Positions 34,501-45,545 of a DNA stretch of 64,000 bases are shown here, piece after piece. Origin of the DNA: Lycorma delicatula (lineage: Eukaryota; Arthropoda; Insecta; Hemiptera; Fulgoridae); assembly GCF_047948215.1 (NCBI RefSeq), contig NC_134464.1, forward strand, positions 6,768,001 through 6,832,000, read 5' to 3'. Numbering within the stretch: position 1 is the stretch's first letter; each line of letters opens with the position of its first letter. A program made the translations under genes and the position numbers. The notes beneath the pieces were generated by a model. It did no database searches and was not told the origin of the DNA. It saw nothing but the letters and a program-made list of their open reading frames with translations.

Positions 34501-36494
34501 AATGACCTTTCTATATAAGAACAAATTTAAACGGATCAAGAAGAAGTATGAGCAGCAATCCTAAAATCTTAAGTAAGCAAGAAAAGATATGAAGAATGCA
34601 AAAGATGTACAAACAATTGTTATAGAATCATTTTAGAAAAACAACATACAGTTAGGAAGAGAAGGGAAACAAGAGATGCAACTGGTGTAATAAGAACAAT
34701 TAATGAGATATAGATATATATATTAATTTATATTTAATAGATCAACCCTAGGTACAGAATAATAGAAATAGGATGACTTACCTTATTTCAACACACAAAA
34801 GAAGTGCTTTCGCGAACTTGATTTGTATCATTAGCTGCATACATTTATATATATATTTATTATAAAAAACATCATAGACTTGCAAACCATGATATCATAC
34901 CACTTATTCACTTATAATTTTATGTTAAAAATATTTTTAACAGATTAAATTATATTAAAAATCTACAAAATAAATATAACTTATCATACTTTAAATTTTT
35001 ATACAAAAAGGGTTTAAAAAGTAGAGTTTAATGAGTAAATTCAGTGAAATGGCTGGCACATGAATTTGCTTTGCTTAAGTTTTTGTTTTTATTTAAAAAA
35101 TTTTAATTTTCATCTTTGTTTTAATTATATTTTTACATTTTAATTTTAAGTTAATGGATCAATCTTTATAACATATCATATCTCTTGTTTTGATCATGAT
35201 TTAAAAAAGAAATTTTAAATGTTTAATTTACATAAAAATTTTAATTTTTTTTATATAAGATTTTAAAGTTTGATAAGTCAAATTTAATTTAAAGACTTTT
35301 AATAAAATTTAATCGGTTAAAAATATTTTTAACAAAAAATTATAAGTGAATAAGTGGTATGTTATCACGGTTTGCAAGTTTATGATGTTTTTGCAATATA
35401 TATACAAATGTATGCAGCTGATGCGAATCAAGTTCGCAAAAGTGCTTCTGTTTGTGTAATGATATAAGGTCATCCTATTTCAATTATTCTGTAAGTAGGC
35501 TTGATCTATTAAATATAAATTAATTTGTATTGATACACAGGAGTATGGTTATTAAAAGAATTGCTTTTAAAACAATAAATATATATGAATAAGTGCATAT
35601 TTTATAGTTGTAAAGAAAGCATTTGACTGAGTAAAATAGTATAAACTAATATAAATCCAAAGAGTAGAATTGAAAGATAAACAGCTATGAAAATAAAGTG
35701 ATGTTTACACCGAGTGGTTTGATATAGGAAAGTAGTAAAGAAAGGGTACTGCCTATCACCATACTTGTTAGATAAGATAAAAAATGCTCTACTAGAATAT
35801 GAAGAATCAGTGTCAGATAAAGTAGAATAAACTTAGATTTACAGATGACTAGTTTTTTATGAGGGCAAGCATGAGATATTTAACAGATGATTCCCAAATT
35901 AGACAACATATGATAGAATATGGAATGAAAATGAATGTTGGTAAAACTAAAAAAGTGAAGACAAAAAACAGTAAGCCAATGAATTTCTGCACAAAATAAG
36001 TAAGAACTGAGTAAGTAAAATAGACAGAAGTTAACAAGTAAATGTACAAAGTAAAGCACTACCACGTTAACAGAAGTTACTAAATTAAAAATGTAAAAAA
36101 CAAGAATAACAATGGCTACGCCATTTAACAGAAAAAACAGTTATTATGTAGTTAGCTGCAGTTACAGAACTGAAGAAGCAACTTCTGAAGTGTTGTACCT
36201 TTAGTACATTTCATGAGAACTAAAAATAAAAAAACAGAAGTCTACAGGCAATTCAAATATCGTTATGTAGGAGATTGGATTAATGTTAAATGACAAAGTG
36301 AAAAAATAATATTAACAAGAACAGAAGCTTTTCAGAATAATACAACTGAAAAGTTAATTGGCTGGGGCATATCGTGAAGCGAAGGATTAAAACAGTAGCT
36401 AGAATACGTAAGAAGTGAAAAAGAGGATAGAAAAGTATCGAGATTATGGACGATTTAAACAGGAATGAGTGCTATTAGATCTTAAATATTTTAC
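34501..36494 (+). mobile_element. RTE-clade LINE, old decayed copy
   Basis: Highly degraded plus-strand RT. VKKAFD at about 35615 matches 'DLEKAFD', a GVRQGC-like segment sits near 35735-35765, and KLIGWGHIVKR near 36350 matches the 'LIGHILR' C-terminal region of RTE ORF2. It is broken by an inverted-repeat element at 34722-35524. The younger RTE copy starting at 36505 is inserted at its right end. Confidence 0.6.
34722..35524. mobile_element. Long inverted-repeat (foldback) element
   Basis: The left arm from 34722 (ATTAATTTATATTTAATAGA) is the reverse complement of the right arm ending at 35524. The arms stay alignable for roughly 250-290 bp (left to about 35010, right from about 35240) with scattered mismatches, around a loop of some 225 bp. 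No transposase is encoded. A foldback or non-autonomous DNA transposon is the simplest reading. It sits inside the old RTE copy. Confidence 0.75.
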
Positions 36495-36504
36495 AGTAGG
36501 AATA

Positions 36505-37774
36505 GTTTAACTAGTCATGCATCAAAAATCTTAACTAGAATTCTATACAGAAGAATTGAGAGGAGAGTGGAGGAAGTGTTAGGAGAAGACCAATTTGGTT
36601 TCAGGAAAAGTATAGGGACAAGGGAAGCAATTTTAGGCCTCAGATTAATAGTAGAAGGAAGATTAAAGAAAAACAAACCAACATACTTGGCGTTTATAGA
36701 CCTAGAAAAGGCATTCGATAACGTAGACTGGAATAAAATGTTCAGCATTTTAAAAAAATTAGGGTTCAAATACAGAGATAGAAGAACAATTGCTAACATG
36801 TACAGGAACCAAACAGCAACAGTAGTAATTGAAGAACATAAGAAAGAAGCCATAATAAGAAAGGGAGTCCGACAAGGATGTTCTCTATCTCCGTTACTTT
36901 TTAATCTTTACATGGAACTAGCAGTTAATGATGTTAAAGAACAATTTAGATTCGGAGTAACAGTACAAGGTGAAAAGATAAAGATGCTACGATTTGCTGA
37001 TGATATAGTAATTCTAGCCGAGAATAAAAAGGATTTAGAAGAAACAATGAACGGCATAGATGAAGTCCTACGCAAGAACTATCGCATGAAAATAAACAAG
37101 AACAAAACAAAAGTAATGAAATGTAGTAGAAATAACAAAGATGGACCACTGAATATGAAAATAGGAGGAGAAAAGATTATGGAGGTAGAAGAATTTTGTT
37201 ATTTGGGAAGTAGAATTACTAAAGATGGACGAAGCAGGAGCGATATAAAATGCCGAATAGCACAAGCTAAACGAGCCTTCAGTAAGAAATATAAGTTGTT
37301 TACATCAAAAATTAATTTAAATGTCAGGAAAAGATTTTTGAAAGTGTATGTTTGGAGTGTCGCTTTATATGGAAGTGAAACTTGGACAATCGGAGTATCT
37401 GAGAAGAAAAGGTTAGAAGCTTTTGAAATTTGGTGCTATAGGAGAATGTTAAAAATCAGATGGGTGGATAAAGTGACAAATGAGGAGGTATTGCGGCAAA
37501 TAGATGAAGAAAGAAGCATTTGGAAAAATATAGTTAAAAGAAGAGACAGACTTATAGGCCACATACTAAGGCATCCTGGAATAGTCGCTTTAATTTTGGA
37601 AGGACAGGTAGAAGGGAAAAATTGTGTAGGCAGGCCACGTTTGGAATATGTAAAACAAATTTTTAGGGATGTAGGATGTAGAGGGTATACTGAAATGAAA
37701 CGACTAGCACTAGATAGGGAATCTTGGAGAGCTGCATCAAACCAGTCAAATGACTGAAGACAAAAAAAAAAAAA
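36505..37774 (+). mobile_element. RTE-clade LINE, young 5'-truncated copy
   Basis: One open frame from about 36507 to the stop at 37757 encodes the RT of an RTE/CFDP2-like ORF2: HASKILTRILYRRIE, EDQFGFRKS, YLAFIDLEKAFDNVDWNK (catalytic A), VRQGCSLSPLLFNLYME, LRFADDIVILAE (catalytic F-A-D-D) and FCYLGSRITKDGRS. Downstream are RKRFLKVYVWSVALYGSETW and the C-terminal GRPRLEYVKQI region. The 3' end has a 14-A tail. The 10-bp sequence AGTAGGAATA stands both before the element (36495-36504) and after its tail (37775-37784), so the insertion ends are exact. The absence of stops over 1250 bases indicates recent insertion. Confidence 0.93.
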
Positions 37775-37784
37775 AAGTAGGAAT

Positions 37785-38904
37785 ACAAGGAAATGGAAAT
37801 GAACATGGATGAAAAATCAAGCGATTTATTATCAATACAACCAACGAGTCAACACATTTACATTTTTTTGTTGTTAATGATTGTAACCATGAATAATTTT
37901 CCATTAAAAAAAAGCAGCAAAAGAAAAACCTTCCAATTATTTTTTGAAATAATTAAAATTACGCAATAAAAGAATAAGACCATCAAAGTTGAATATCAAA
38001 CATCGGCATTCCTTAAATAATACACTTGCTATGGAAAATGTCAAAACAGCTGAACACCATTGAGGTTAGTTACATACCAGTAATTAAAATTATTACATAA
38101 AATGTTACAATAATTTAATAAGCAGATACGTACCCAATGTTAATAGTAAATCTTTATGAAAATACGAAAAAGTTATATAATCTGGATTTTACTAATTAAA
38201 TATGGTTCTCGATAACCCACACAATACTACAAAAAATTACACGTAACTCCTAGTAATTGAAGAATCGTGAACGAGCCGTTCATTCGATCCGATTACTAAT
38301 AATGAACGAAAGAATCGAGAATAGGTTTGCGGGAGAAACCGATTCTGTATGATGAATCGGTTCTCAACAATGATTTACGATTCTCAACAATGAATTGATT
38401 AGGCGATAGGAAATCAGTCACGATTCGATTCATAGCAATCATCCTTAAGGAGTCGAATAAAAGTTGAAAAGAGAAGAATTGAAGACATTTAGTAGGTGTG
38501 AGTCGAAAAGGAATATGAAGAGAGTTAACCGCCAAACATGGGTGAAGAAGAGAAAGAGAGCATGCGCATTAGAGTTTACATTACTGGTAGTGATGGCAAG
38601 GAGAAGAGTCGTTGAATCGGACGAACGATAATTTTTTACGAATCCTTTCTGAGAATTGAATCGTTTATCCCACCACTATTAACTCTTACAAGGCAATTAA
38701 ATGACGGAATAAAATTCTTGCGCAGTTAACCTTATCTATCTCTTTTCCGTTACGACAAACACAATAATATTTTACAAGGCTGAATTAATCACGTAAGGCG
38801 GTTTCATAATAATAATTGTTCAGTATGCTTGAAAAATGTCAATTAAAATGTAATACAAATGCACTTTTCGTATTTAAATACTGAATTACTCTTATTAGTC
38901 TACG
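37785..38904. other. Intergenic, with GAATCG-rich repeat
   Basis: The 38270-38680 part is full of GAATCG/CGATTC motifs and ends in a GTGGTGGGATAAACGATTC-like border when read on the minus strand. This recalls ends of non-autonomous hAT elements, but the opposite end was not found. Nothing coding. Confidence 0.4.
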
Positions 38905-41690
38905 ATACGTTTTTGGTTTGTCTGGTATTTCTCCCACCACCACCCCATTCGGTCTCACTAAAGCATAAGACCGAATGTCCGTACCACAAACGGCTACTGT
39001 ACCTCGAAACGGTTTAAAGAGCAATATCCTAATTAGCTCCTAGAGATTACCTAACTGCGTGAGCGGAATAAGCATGGTGCCCTACACCATCCGCTTGCGT
39101 GTCCCACCGCTCACTTGTTATACACTACGAAAATGGATAAGCGCACCCCGTCTATATACTAAAATATATGACTTGTCAATAAATTAAAATTTATTTCGTC
39201 AAGGACAGCAATTTTCTGCCACGCCTAGTTCGCTGAATGCCAGTAAGCTCTTGTCCACGATTTTATAGCGCTTGGAGCAATATTTGACCGATAGTCAGCC
39301 ATTTCTTGAAGGTAGCTTCCTACAGAAAGGGATAGGAGTCTTATATCACTTAAACTACTGATGCTGGTTGAAGAAAGCAACGTCATAAAGGAACGCCCAC
39401 ACAGTCCAGCAATGTGGCGCACGCCACATTGACTCGCCACTTACGAGTGGCCAATTTTCCCCTTGACCTCTAAGTTCCAGGGTGTCTCGGGCCTCCTCCA
39501 AGAGCAGGGTAGTCAAACATCAGGTGTTCGTTTGACTGGACTCCCCCCAGACGCACAGCTCATGAGCTGCCAGGTGGAACCGAAATAAATCTTGGTTCAA
39601 ATTCACGTGGTTGGAGAGCACTTGGGCTCCCGTTGTCCTTAAAAACAAGCAACTATTCGAAATTTAGAAACGGTGCATTCCGCCGATCACCATTCTGGAA
39701 TGGAATGCTGATCCCGGAATGGTGGCCCTGCAGGGCCGGCTCCAAACCGCATCCCAAATACTTTGGCCTCAAAGTATTTTCCCCATGGCCGCCCAAACTT
39801 TCACCACTAAATCGATTGGGAAAGCCTTTTCCAATACGGTGGTAGCCTCGTAGGAGGTTGTTTTAAAAACATCAGTTCATACGATTAAGGCTCTGAGCTG
39901 GGCACTCCTTAAATGTTGATCAAGTGCTCTCTATTCATATACAACCTATGCGCTCAAACGGACGCCACAGTAAAGGGTCATACTTTCAAAGACACCTCTG
40001 TAAGACATGTACAAGTGATGGCCCGACAGTCCGTAATCCTTCCGAGCAATCATCCTAAGCTTATGCATCACAGAAAGAGCGTCCCCCGCTATTTGACTAA
40101 TGTACGTGCTAAACAACAACTTCTCATAAAAAAAAAACACCTAGGTACTTTGGAGACAGTCATCGGCGAAAGCCTGGACGTGACGCCTTCTGAAAATGTT
40201 AACACTAGAAATCCGTCGAATACCAGGTTCCAAAGCAAGAGATCGGAACCCTGCGGGCTTCCCCTGGTGACTGATTTTTCCACAACTAGGTGCGTATCCT
40301 TAAACAGAGCCGTACGGTTAGACAAATAGTGACGTACCACGGCCTGCAGGGCTACGGCGCTTTCCATCTGGGCAGGAGCATTTAAGATGCAATCCTCGGT
40401 GCCAACCCCTTTTATGAAGCCGTGTTGGTCTCGATTTAGAAAATCGCTTATATCGATGTTTTCCCAGAGCCGTTCCACAATCAGCCTTTCAAACAACTTG
40501 CCGAATACCGGCAATAGGCTGATGGGTAGATAACTGCTGACCTCACTCGGATCCTTTCCTGATTTTAAGAGCACCCTCACCAAAGCCACCTTCCAACGAG
40601 TCGGAAAGCAACCCCAGCTAAGGCATCCCGAGAACAGCCTGCTAAGCGGCTCTCTTATGACAAGCAGCAGATGATAGAATATATCCGGGTCAAGCTGGTA
40701 CCCGGTGCCTTTCTCACTACCGTTCGAGAAACCATTCGGTCTATATCTACAGGATCCACAGTCCATACGCCAGGCAATGGTGTCTCACTCGCCCTGACGC
40801 CGATTTCTGCTTCACTCTCCAAAGTATCTGGAAACAGAGTATCCAGGAACGCCTGGTAAGTTGCCACAGATGTTAACGTGTGGTCACGACCACCAAACCC
40901 GCATCGAACACTGGACAGCACGAGCAATGGCTTTGACCGGTAACATGACACAGCAGGCTGCCAGGGACTGCGTTGCAACTCGCGCATAGAGTCTTGCCAA
41001 AATTTTAGTTTGGCTTCCTTGATAGCATGAACGTACTCATTAAGGGTGCGCCGGTATATCCGCAGACCCTCAGCGCGCACTTCGTCAACAATAATCCCCG
41101 TTAGGGGGCGACGCTGGTATCTTCTCCTAGCACACCTAACTCTTACGCGTAGAACACTAAAATCAGAGCACCACCACTTTTTCCCGGGTTTCCGCCTGCG
41201 TTTGACAGACGGCTCCCCGGAAGCGGAGATCATGACGGCTCCAGGCACTCGCGGATCAGCGGACTGGCTACTAGCCTAGGGTCCGTTCATTGGCTTAGGC
41301 CGCTGTATGCCCCTATTGCGGCCAGTGTTGATGGCCTGGCCGAGTTGTTCAGCCATCAATTCCACCTCCTCCCTGTGCTCCATGTGCTATTACAATCCCT
41401 GTAAGCAGTCGCACACCTGCACCTCATCCTGTCCTTATCCAAGCCTCTTAGATTGTAGCGACCTGAATCTGGAGCTCTTAGACTGCCTCCGTAAGCGATC
41501 TCATAGGTTATAAACCTATGATCATTCACATTGGTCTCGGGCCAGACAGTCCAGCTACTTGTCATTAGTCTATGGTACAATGGATTCCAATACATTTTAC
41601 TTATTATGAGAGGCCAGAGCTTAAAATTTTGAAACAACTTTGCTGTAGCTGTAGCCAATGCCGCAGCACAAGCCTGCTGTCTCAATTACA
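38905..41690 (-). mobile_element. LINE family C, copy 2 (endonuclease to 3' UTR, with deletions)
   Basis: Read on the minus strand: endonuclease end with NDHRFITYEIA and RYNLRGLDKDR at 41685-41356. The linker follows with KKWWCSDFSVLRVRVRCARR at 41248-40655, then RT with VRVLLKSGKDPSEVSSYLPI, KLFERLIVERLWE and LNRDQHGFIKGVGTEDCILN, and GSPQGSDLLLWNLVFDGFL in 40766-40089. Next are C-terminal knuckle remnants and the 3' UTR to about 38905. The region between GTEDCILN and the next block lacks catalytic segment A, and the YADD box is lost, so internal deletions are present. It is the longest of three family C copies and gives the order of domains for the others. Confidence 0.8.
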
Positions 41691-43716
41691 GAATCCAGAC
41701 ATTTATCTAATATTGCAAGAAATATTTTTTCCTGTTTGACTAGTAAATTTAACATTTGAAAATAGTTATTTTAAGTTGTAAATTTATTTTGTTATAGTAA
41801 AAATCTAAAAAATAGTTTTAATAAAAAAGTCCACAGTTACACTAACTAACCGGTCCATCTAGCAAGAACCTGGATCCTCAAGACTCAGTTAGCCCAGGTG
41901 AATCCCAGAGCCAATATGGGGCTTCTGGGGCCAGAGACTATCCCCATGGGCGCAGAGCTCGCTTTGCTCACCATTCCCAATTTGCCAGATAGACTGGCGC
42001 CCTGGAAACCTGCAGAGCTTGCTTCTGTCGCCAATAGCCATACTTAACATTTACAGATTACAAAAATGGCTGTATTTATGAGAATTCATAATGTAAAAAA
42101 CTATAAGGAGAGCAAAACAATTAATGTTAATCGGTAGAAGAAACTTTTGCATTTTGGAAAAGAATTGGTTGAGTTTTTGACAAATTTGTTTTTACCTGAT
42201 ACAAATGAAACTTGAGGAGATTATTTAAGTGTGCTACAAAAAATTTTAATTTTTCTCAGATATTTGTTAGATCCAAAATCTTAAAATGATGTTAGTAATG
42301 ACTTCAGAGTATATAGAACTATTACAAAAACATTCAATTGATAAAGATTTGATAAAGATAAAGAGTTAATAGAGATTTGTTCATAACAATTGTATTATTA
42401 TTTTTCAATACATGGATAATACATTCTGTGTAAGAGAACAAAATGCTTGTCTGCATTCTGTTTTTTCTACAACTGGATTAATTTACGTTTCAGTATCACT
42501 AAACTTTTGTCTGACATTTTTAACAAGATATATATGTGACTTGATAGAAATACACAAGTTATGAAATATGAACATATTGCACACTGCAAGAATACACACA
42601 AATGAAATTTGCAATAATGTATGTGCAACAGCTGATGTATAGATGTAAAAATATATAAAAAACTTTAACATTTTTAAAAACTTGATCCAACTTGTGTTAC
42701 ATATTAAAAAAAATGGCTGTAATTACAGAAAAAAAGAATTATTTCTAGAAATTTATCAGTAATTACTTGACGATTAAAAGTAAAAACTATAATTACTGAT
42801 CAGTAAATGCACAATTTCAGTCATCCAAAATATGAGTAATTACTATTCCTGATCAGTGTTTACTTTACTGAACTAGTTATTAATTAACTGCAATTACTGA
42901 TTTTTATTCAATGAAAATCTCACCAATATGGAAGAATATTCATATTAAATGAACAGAGAGACTGAAGTATGATAGCCATGTTATGTGTTATCAAAAGTTC
43001 TGGAATAAGGGGCACTGAAAGCAAGAGAGGATCGTCATAATGCAGCGCCCATATGTCTCTCCTATGCTTCTTTTTCATAATTTCCTTCAATTGTTGCATT
43101 TCTTCTAAGTAAAACTATTTTCTAAACTTTTATAACCATGTGGAATGCACTCATAAGCAATGAAACCATTTTATTGTTGATCATGATTAAGTAATTTTGG
43201 TGAACTTGATTTAAAATACTGATAACACTCTTACATCACATATGGTTCATACATTCTTCTCTAGTTCTCTTGCAATACTTTCATTGTGGATACCGGTATT
43301 TTTTGGTGGTTGGGTTTCAGTTAATCACACATCTCAGGAGTAGTTGACCTGAGTTTGTTCAAGACTACAAATTTACCATTACAGTTACATCACACTGATA
43401 AGTCACTAATGACTTTAACTGTTCATGTGACTATAAATAAAAGTATAAAATAAACATTTTCATAAGGTTCTATAAGTACCTTGCCCGATTTAAAATAAAA
43501 GTTCATAAACAATTTGCTTTCAAAAATTTTCATTTTTTTTTGCAAAAGAAAAAATTAAAAAATTACATACATATTTACAGACTAGAAATGAGATGGAGTA
43601 ACGTGACAAACAAAATATTATTTGTTTGTAACAAAATAATGAGTATCAACATGGTGATGTGAAATTTCAAATACTTGGTTTCTTTTTAGATATAAAAAAT
43701 AAATCATATAATGATT
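41691..43716. other. Intergenic sequence with a SINE fragment
   Basis: A GC-richer patch at 41830-42050 looks repeat-derived but is unclassified. The rest is AT-rich and CpG-poor. A SINE body fragment lies at about 43288-43395. No gene is recognised. Confidence 0.45.
43288..43395 (+). repeat. SINE body fragment
   Basis: GTGGATACCGGTATTTTTTG and CACACATCTCAGGAGTAGTT parallel the SINE at 55594-55804 (GTGGATACCGGTGTTCTTTG, CACACATCTCAGGAATAGTC). The tRNA head and the 3' tail are missing. Confidence 0.75.
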
Positions 43717-43728
43717 TATTCATTACAT

Positions 43729-44920
43729 GACAGAGCACATTGAACAGGGCTTTCAGGAGAAACTCATCACAGGCGTTGCATACGTCGACTTATCGGCGGC
43801 TTACGATACAGTAAGCCACAAACTGTGGCTTACTGGGTGTGGTATCACCCTTACTTTTCAACCTGTATACCAACGATCAACCTATCTTCCCCGAGGCTGA
43901 GCATTTCCTGTATGCAGACGACCTTGCCTTGGCTGTTCAAGATCGAACTTTTCCAGAAGTTGAGAAGAGACTTACCGCAGCCCTAAATGATTTAACTGAG
44001 TATTATAAAACAAACTCCTTAAAACCAAATCCAGCGAAAACAATTGTATGCGCGTACCATCTGAAAACCAGGGAAGCAAAAAGACGATTGAATGTTATAT
44101 GGAACGATCAGCAGCTGGAACACTCAGAAGCACCAAAGTACCTTGGAGTTATATTAGACAGATCACTTACGTATAGGGCTCACTGTCAAAGCACAATGTT
44201 GAAAGTAAATACGAGGAACAATCTCCTGAGGAAACTCCGAAGCAGTAAATCGGGTGCTAAGCCAACCGTCCTGTCGACGACAGCTAGAGCTTTGTGCTAT
44301 TCAACAGGCAAATATACATGTCCTGTGTGGAACAGATCAACACACACCAAAAAGGTTGATATAGCGCTGAACGAGACCTGTCGTTTAATAACAGGATGTA
44401 TGAAACCCACTCCTATTGAAAAGTTGCACCGAGCGGCAGGCATGGAGGAACCTGGACTGCGTCGAGCTGAAGCCGAGTACATTGAACGGTTCAGACAATC
44501 TTTCGATACACGACATACAATGTACCAGATGGAGCGACCACCCCCTCCGAGACTGAAATCGAGAAAGGGATTTTTGAACTCTACATCTATCGAGCCCCCT
44601 CCATGGTTCCCAAAAAGAGGTCCAACACCTCCAGGACATGACCTGGACTGGCAAATGTGGATGACTTTAAACCGGCTTCGAACTGGGGTTGCACCAACCA
44701 GAGTTAACCGCGCTAGATGGCGTCAAATAGAGCCTAACGACCTGAACTGCGAGTGCGGTGAGATTCAGGACTCTGAACATCTCCTAAAATGCACCCTCTG
44801 CCCAACCAAGTGCACACTAGAAGATCTATGGCAAGGAAATGCTTCTGGTGTTTCGGTGGCACAATACTGGTCGCAAAGGTTTTAATGTCTCATCGCTCGG
44901 ACACGAAAAAGTAAAGTAAG
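43729..44920 (+). mobile_element. Jockey-like LINE, young 5'-truncated copy with internal deletion
   Basis: Begins in RT at GVAYVDLSAAYDTVSHK (catalytic A), then jumps to VSPLLFNLYTND and YADDLALAV (catalytic YADD). From there a 348-codon frame runs to the stop at 44883-44885. It holds APKYLGVILDRSLTY, the thumb segment NETCRLITGCMKP and a C-terminal zinc knuckle C-x-C-G...SEHLLKC. The tail consists of GTAA/GTAAA units. The 12-bp TATTCATTACAT occurs before (43717-43728) and after (44921-44932) the element, so its borders are exact. The deletion junction carries a short inverted repeat (43809-43835). Confidence 0.92.
43809..43835. repeat. 12-bp inverted repeat at a LINE deletion junction
   Basis: CAGTAAGCCACA (43809-43820), three bases, then TGTGGCTTACTG (43824-43835). 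It stands exactly where the RT frame jumps from the DTVSHK region to the VSPLLF region. Confidence 0.85.
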
Positions 44921-44932
44921 TATTCATTACAT

Positions 44933-45388
44933 TAATCATTGACCCAGTGAACATCAAGCTAAAACTCTAATAGCTAATAGCTTGGAGAAGACAGTTTCGA
45001 AGATAAAGAGACAGAATGATAATGAAATGAATAAGAAAGTGATTTGGCAGCAGACAATATGAACAAAACTACCTAAAAAGGTTTTTCACAGTCTCTAGTT
45101 CAAGGATGCCCATTTTTTATCCACAATTTGTTGGCAGACTGAATTATCTTTATCCAGGATGACAGCAACATATAAATAATTGATGATTTTTTTCATCCAG
45201 CAAAAAAAATAGTTGGTATTACTTTTAATCTTTCTCCCAATTTTATAAAACCACCCTAAAACAATAGATCACCAAGGGATCCCTCCCTCATCCATCCCCA
45301 AAAGTGTATTATTTGTAGAAATATTGGGTAGAAATATAAACTCTTTAATCAGATTCACGCTTGGGGAAAGACAAAATAAATGATTTAC
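44933..45388. other. No recognised feature
   Basis: AT-rich flank between the jockey insertion and the Cys-rich exon. It would be downstream intron of that gene if the gene is real. Confidence 0.4.
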
Positions 45389-45545
45389 CTATTCGTGCTT
45401 GACGATAACAATACTGATAGGCATAAAAGAAAGGTACACCGAAAGGCAAAGCCTTCCGTACATCTTTCAGCCATTCTTTTAAATATACAGAACAATTAGT
45501 GCATATGATATAAGGAGCCCACGTCTTATCCAGATCAACTTTACA
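45389..45545 (-). CDS. Exon of a Cys-rich arthropod protein of unknown function
   Basis: This 157-nt segment has a strong acceptor (TTGTACTTTCAG|TGT) and a donor (AATAG|GTAAAT). It encodes CKVDLDKTWAPYIICTNCSV, then LKEWLKDVRKALPFGVP. The pattern C...D..WAP...C..C...L..W......LPF..P is known from uncharacterised, often multi-copy arthropod proteins, in which the cysteines probably bind zinc. No neighbouring exon was identified within a few kb. It could be part of a functional gene, or one exon left from a duplicated or domesticated element. It reads in phase 0 and leaves in phase 1. Confidence 0.6.
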
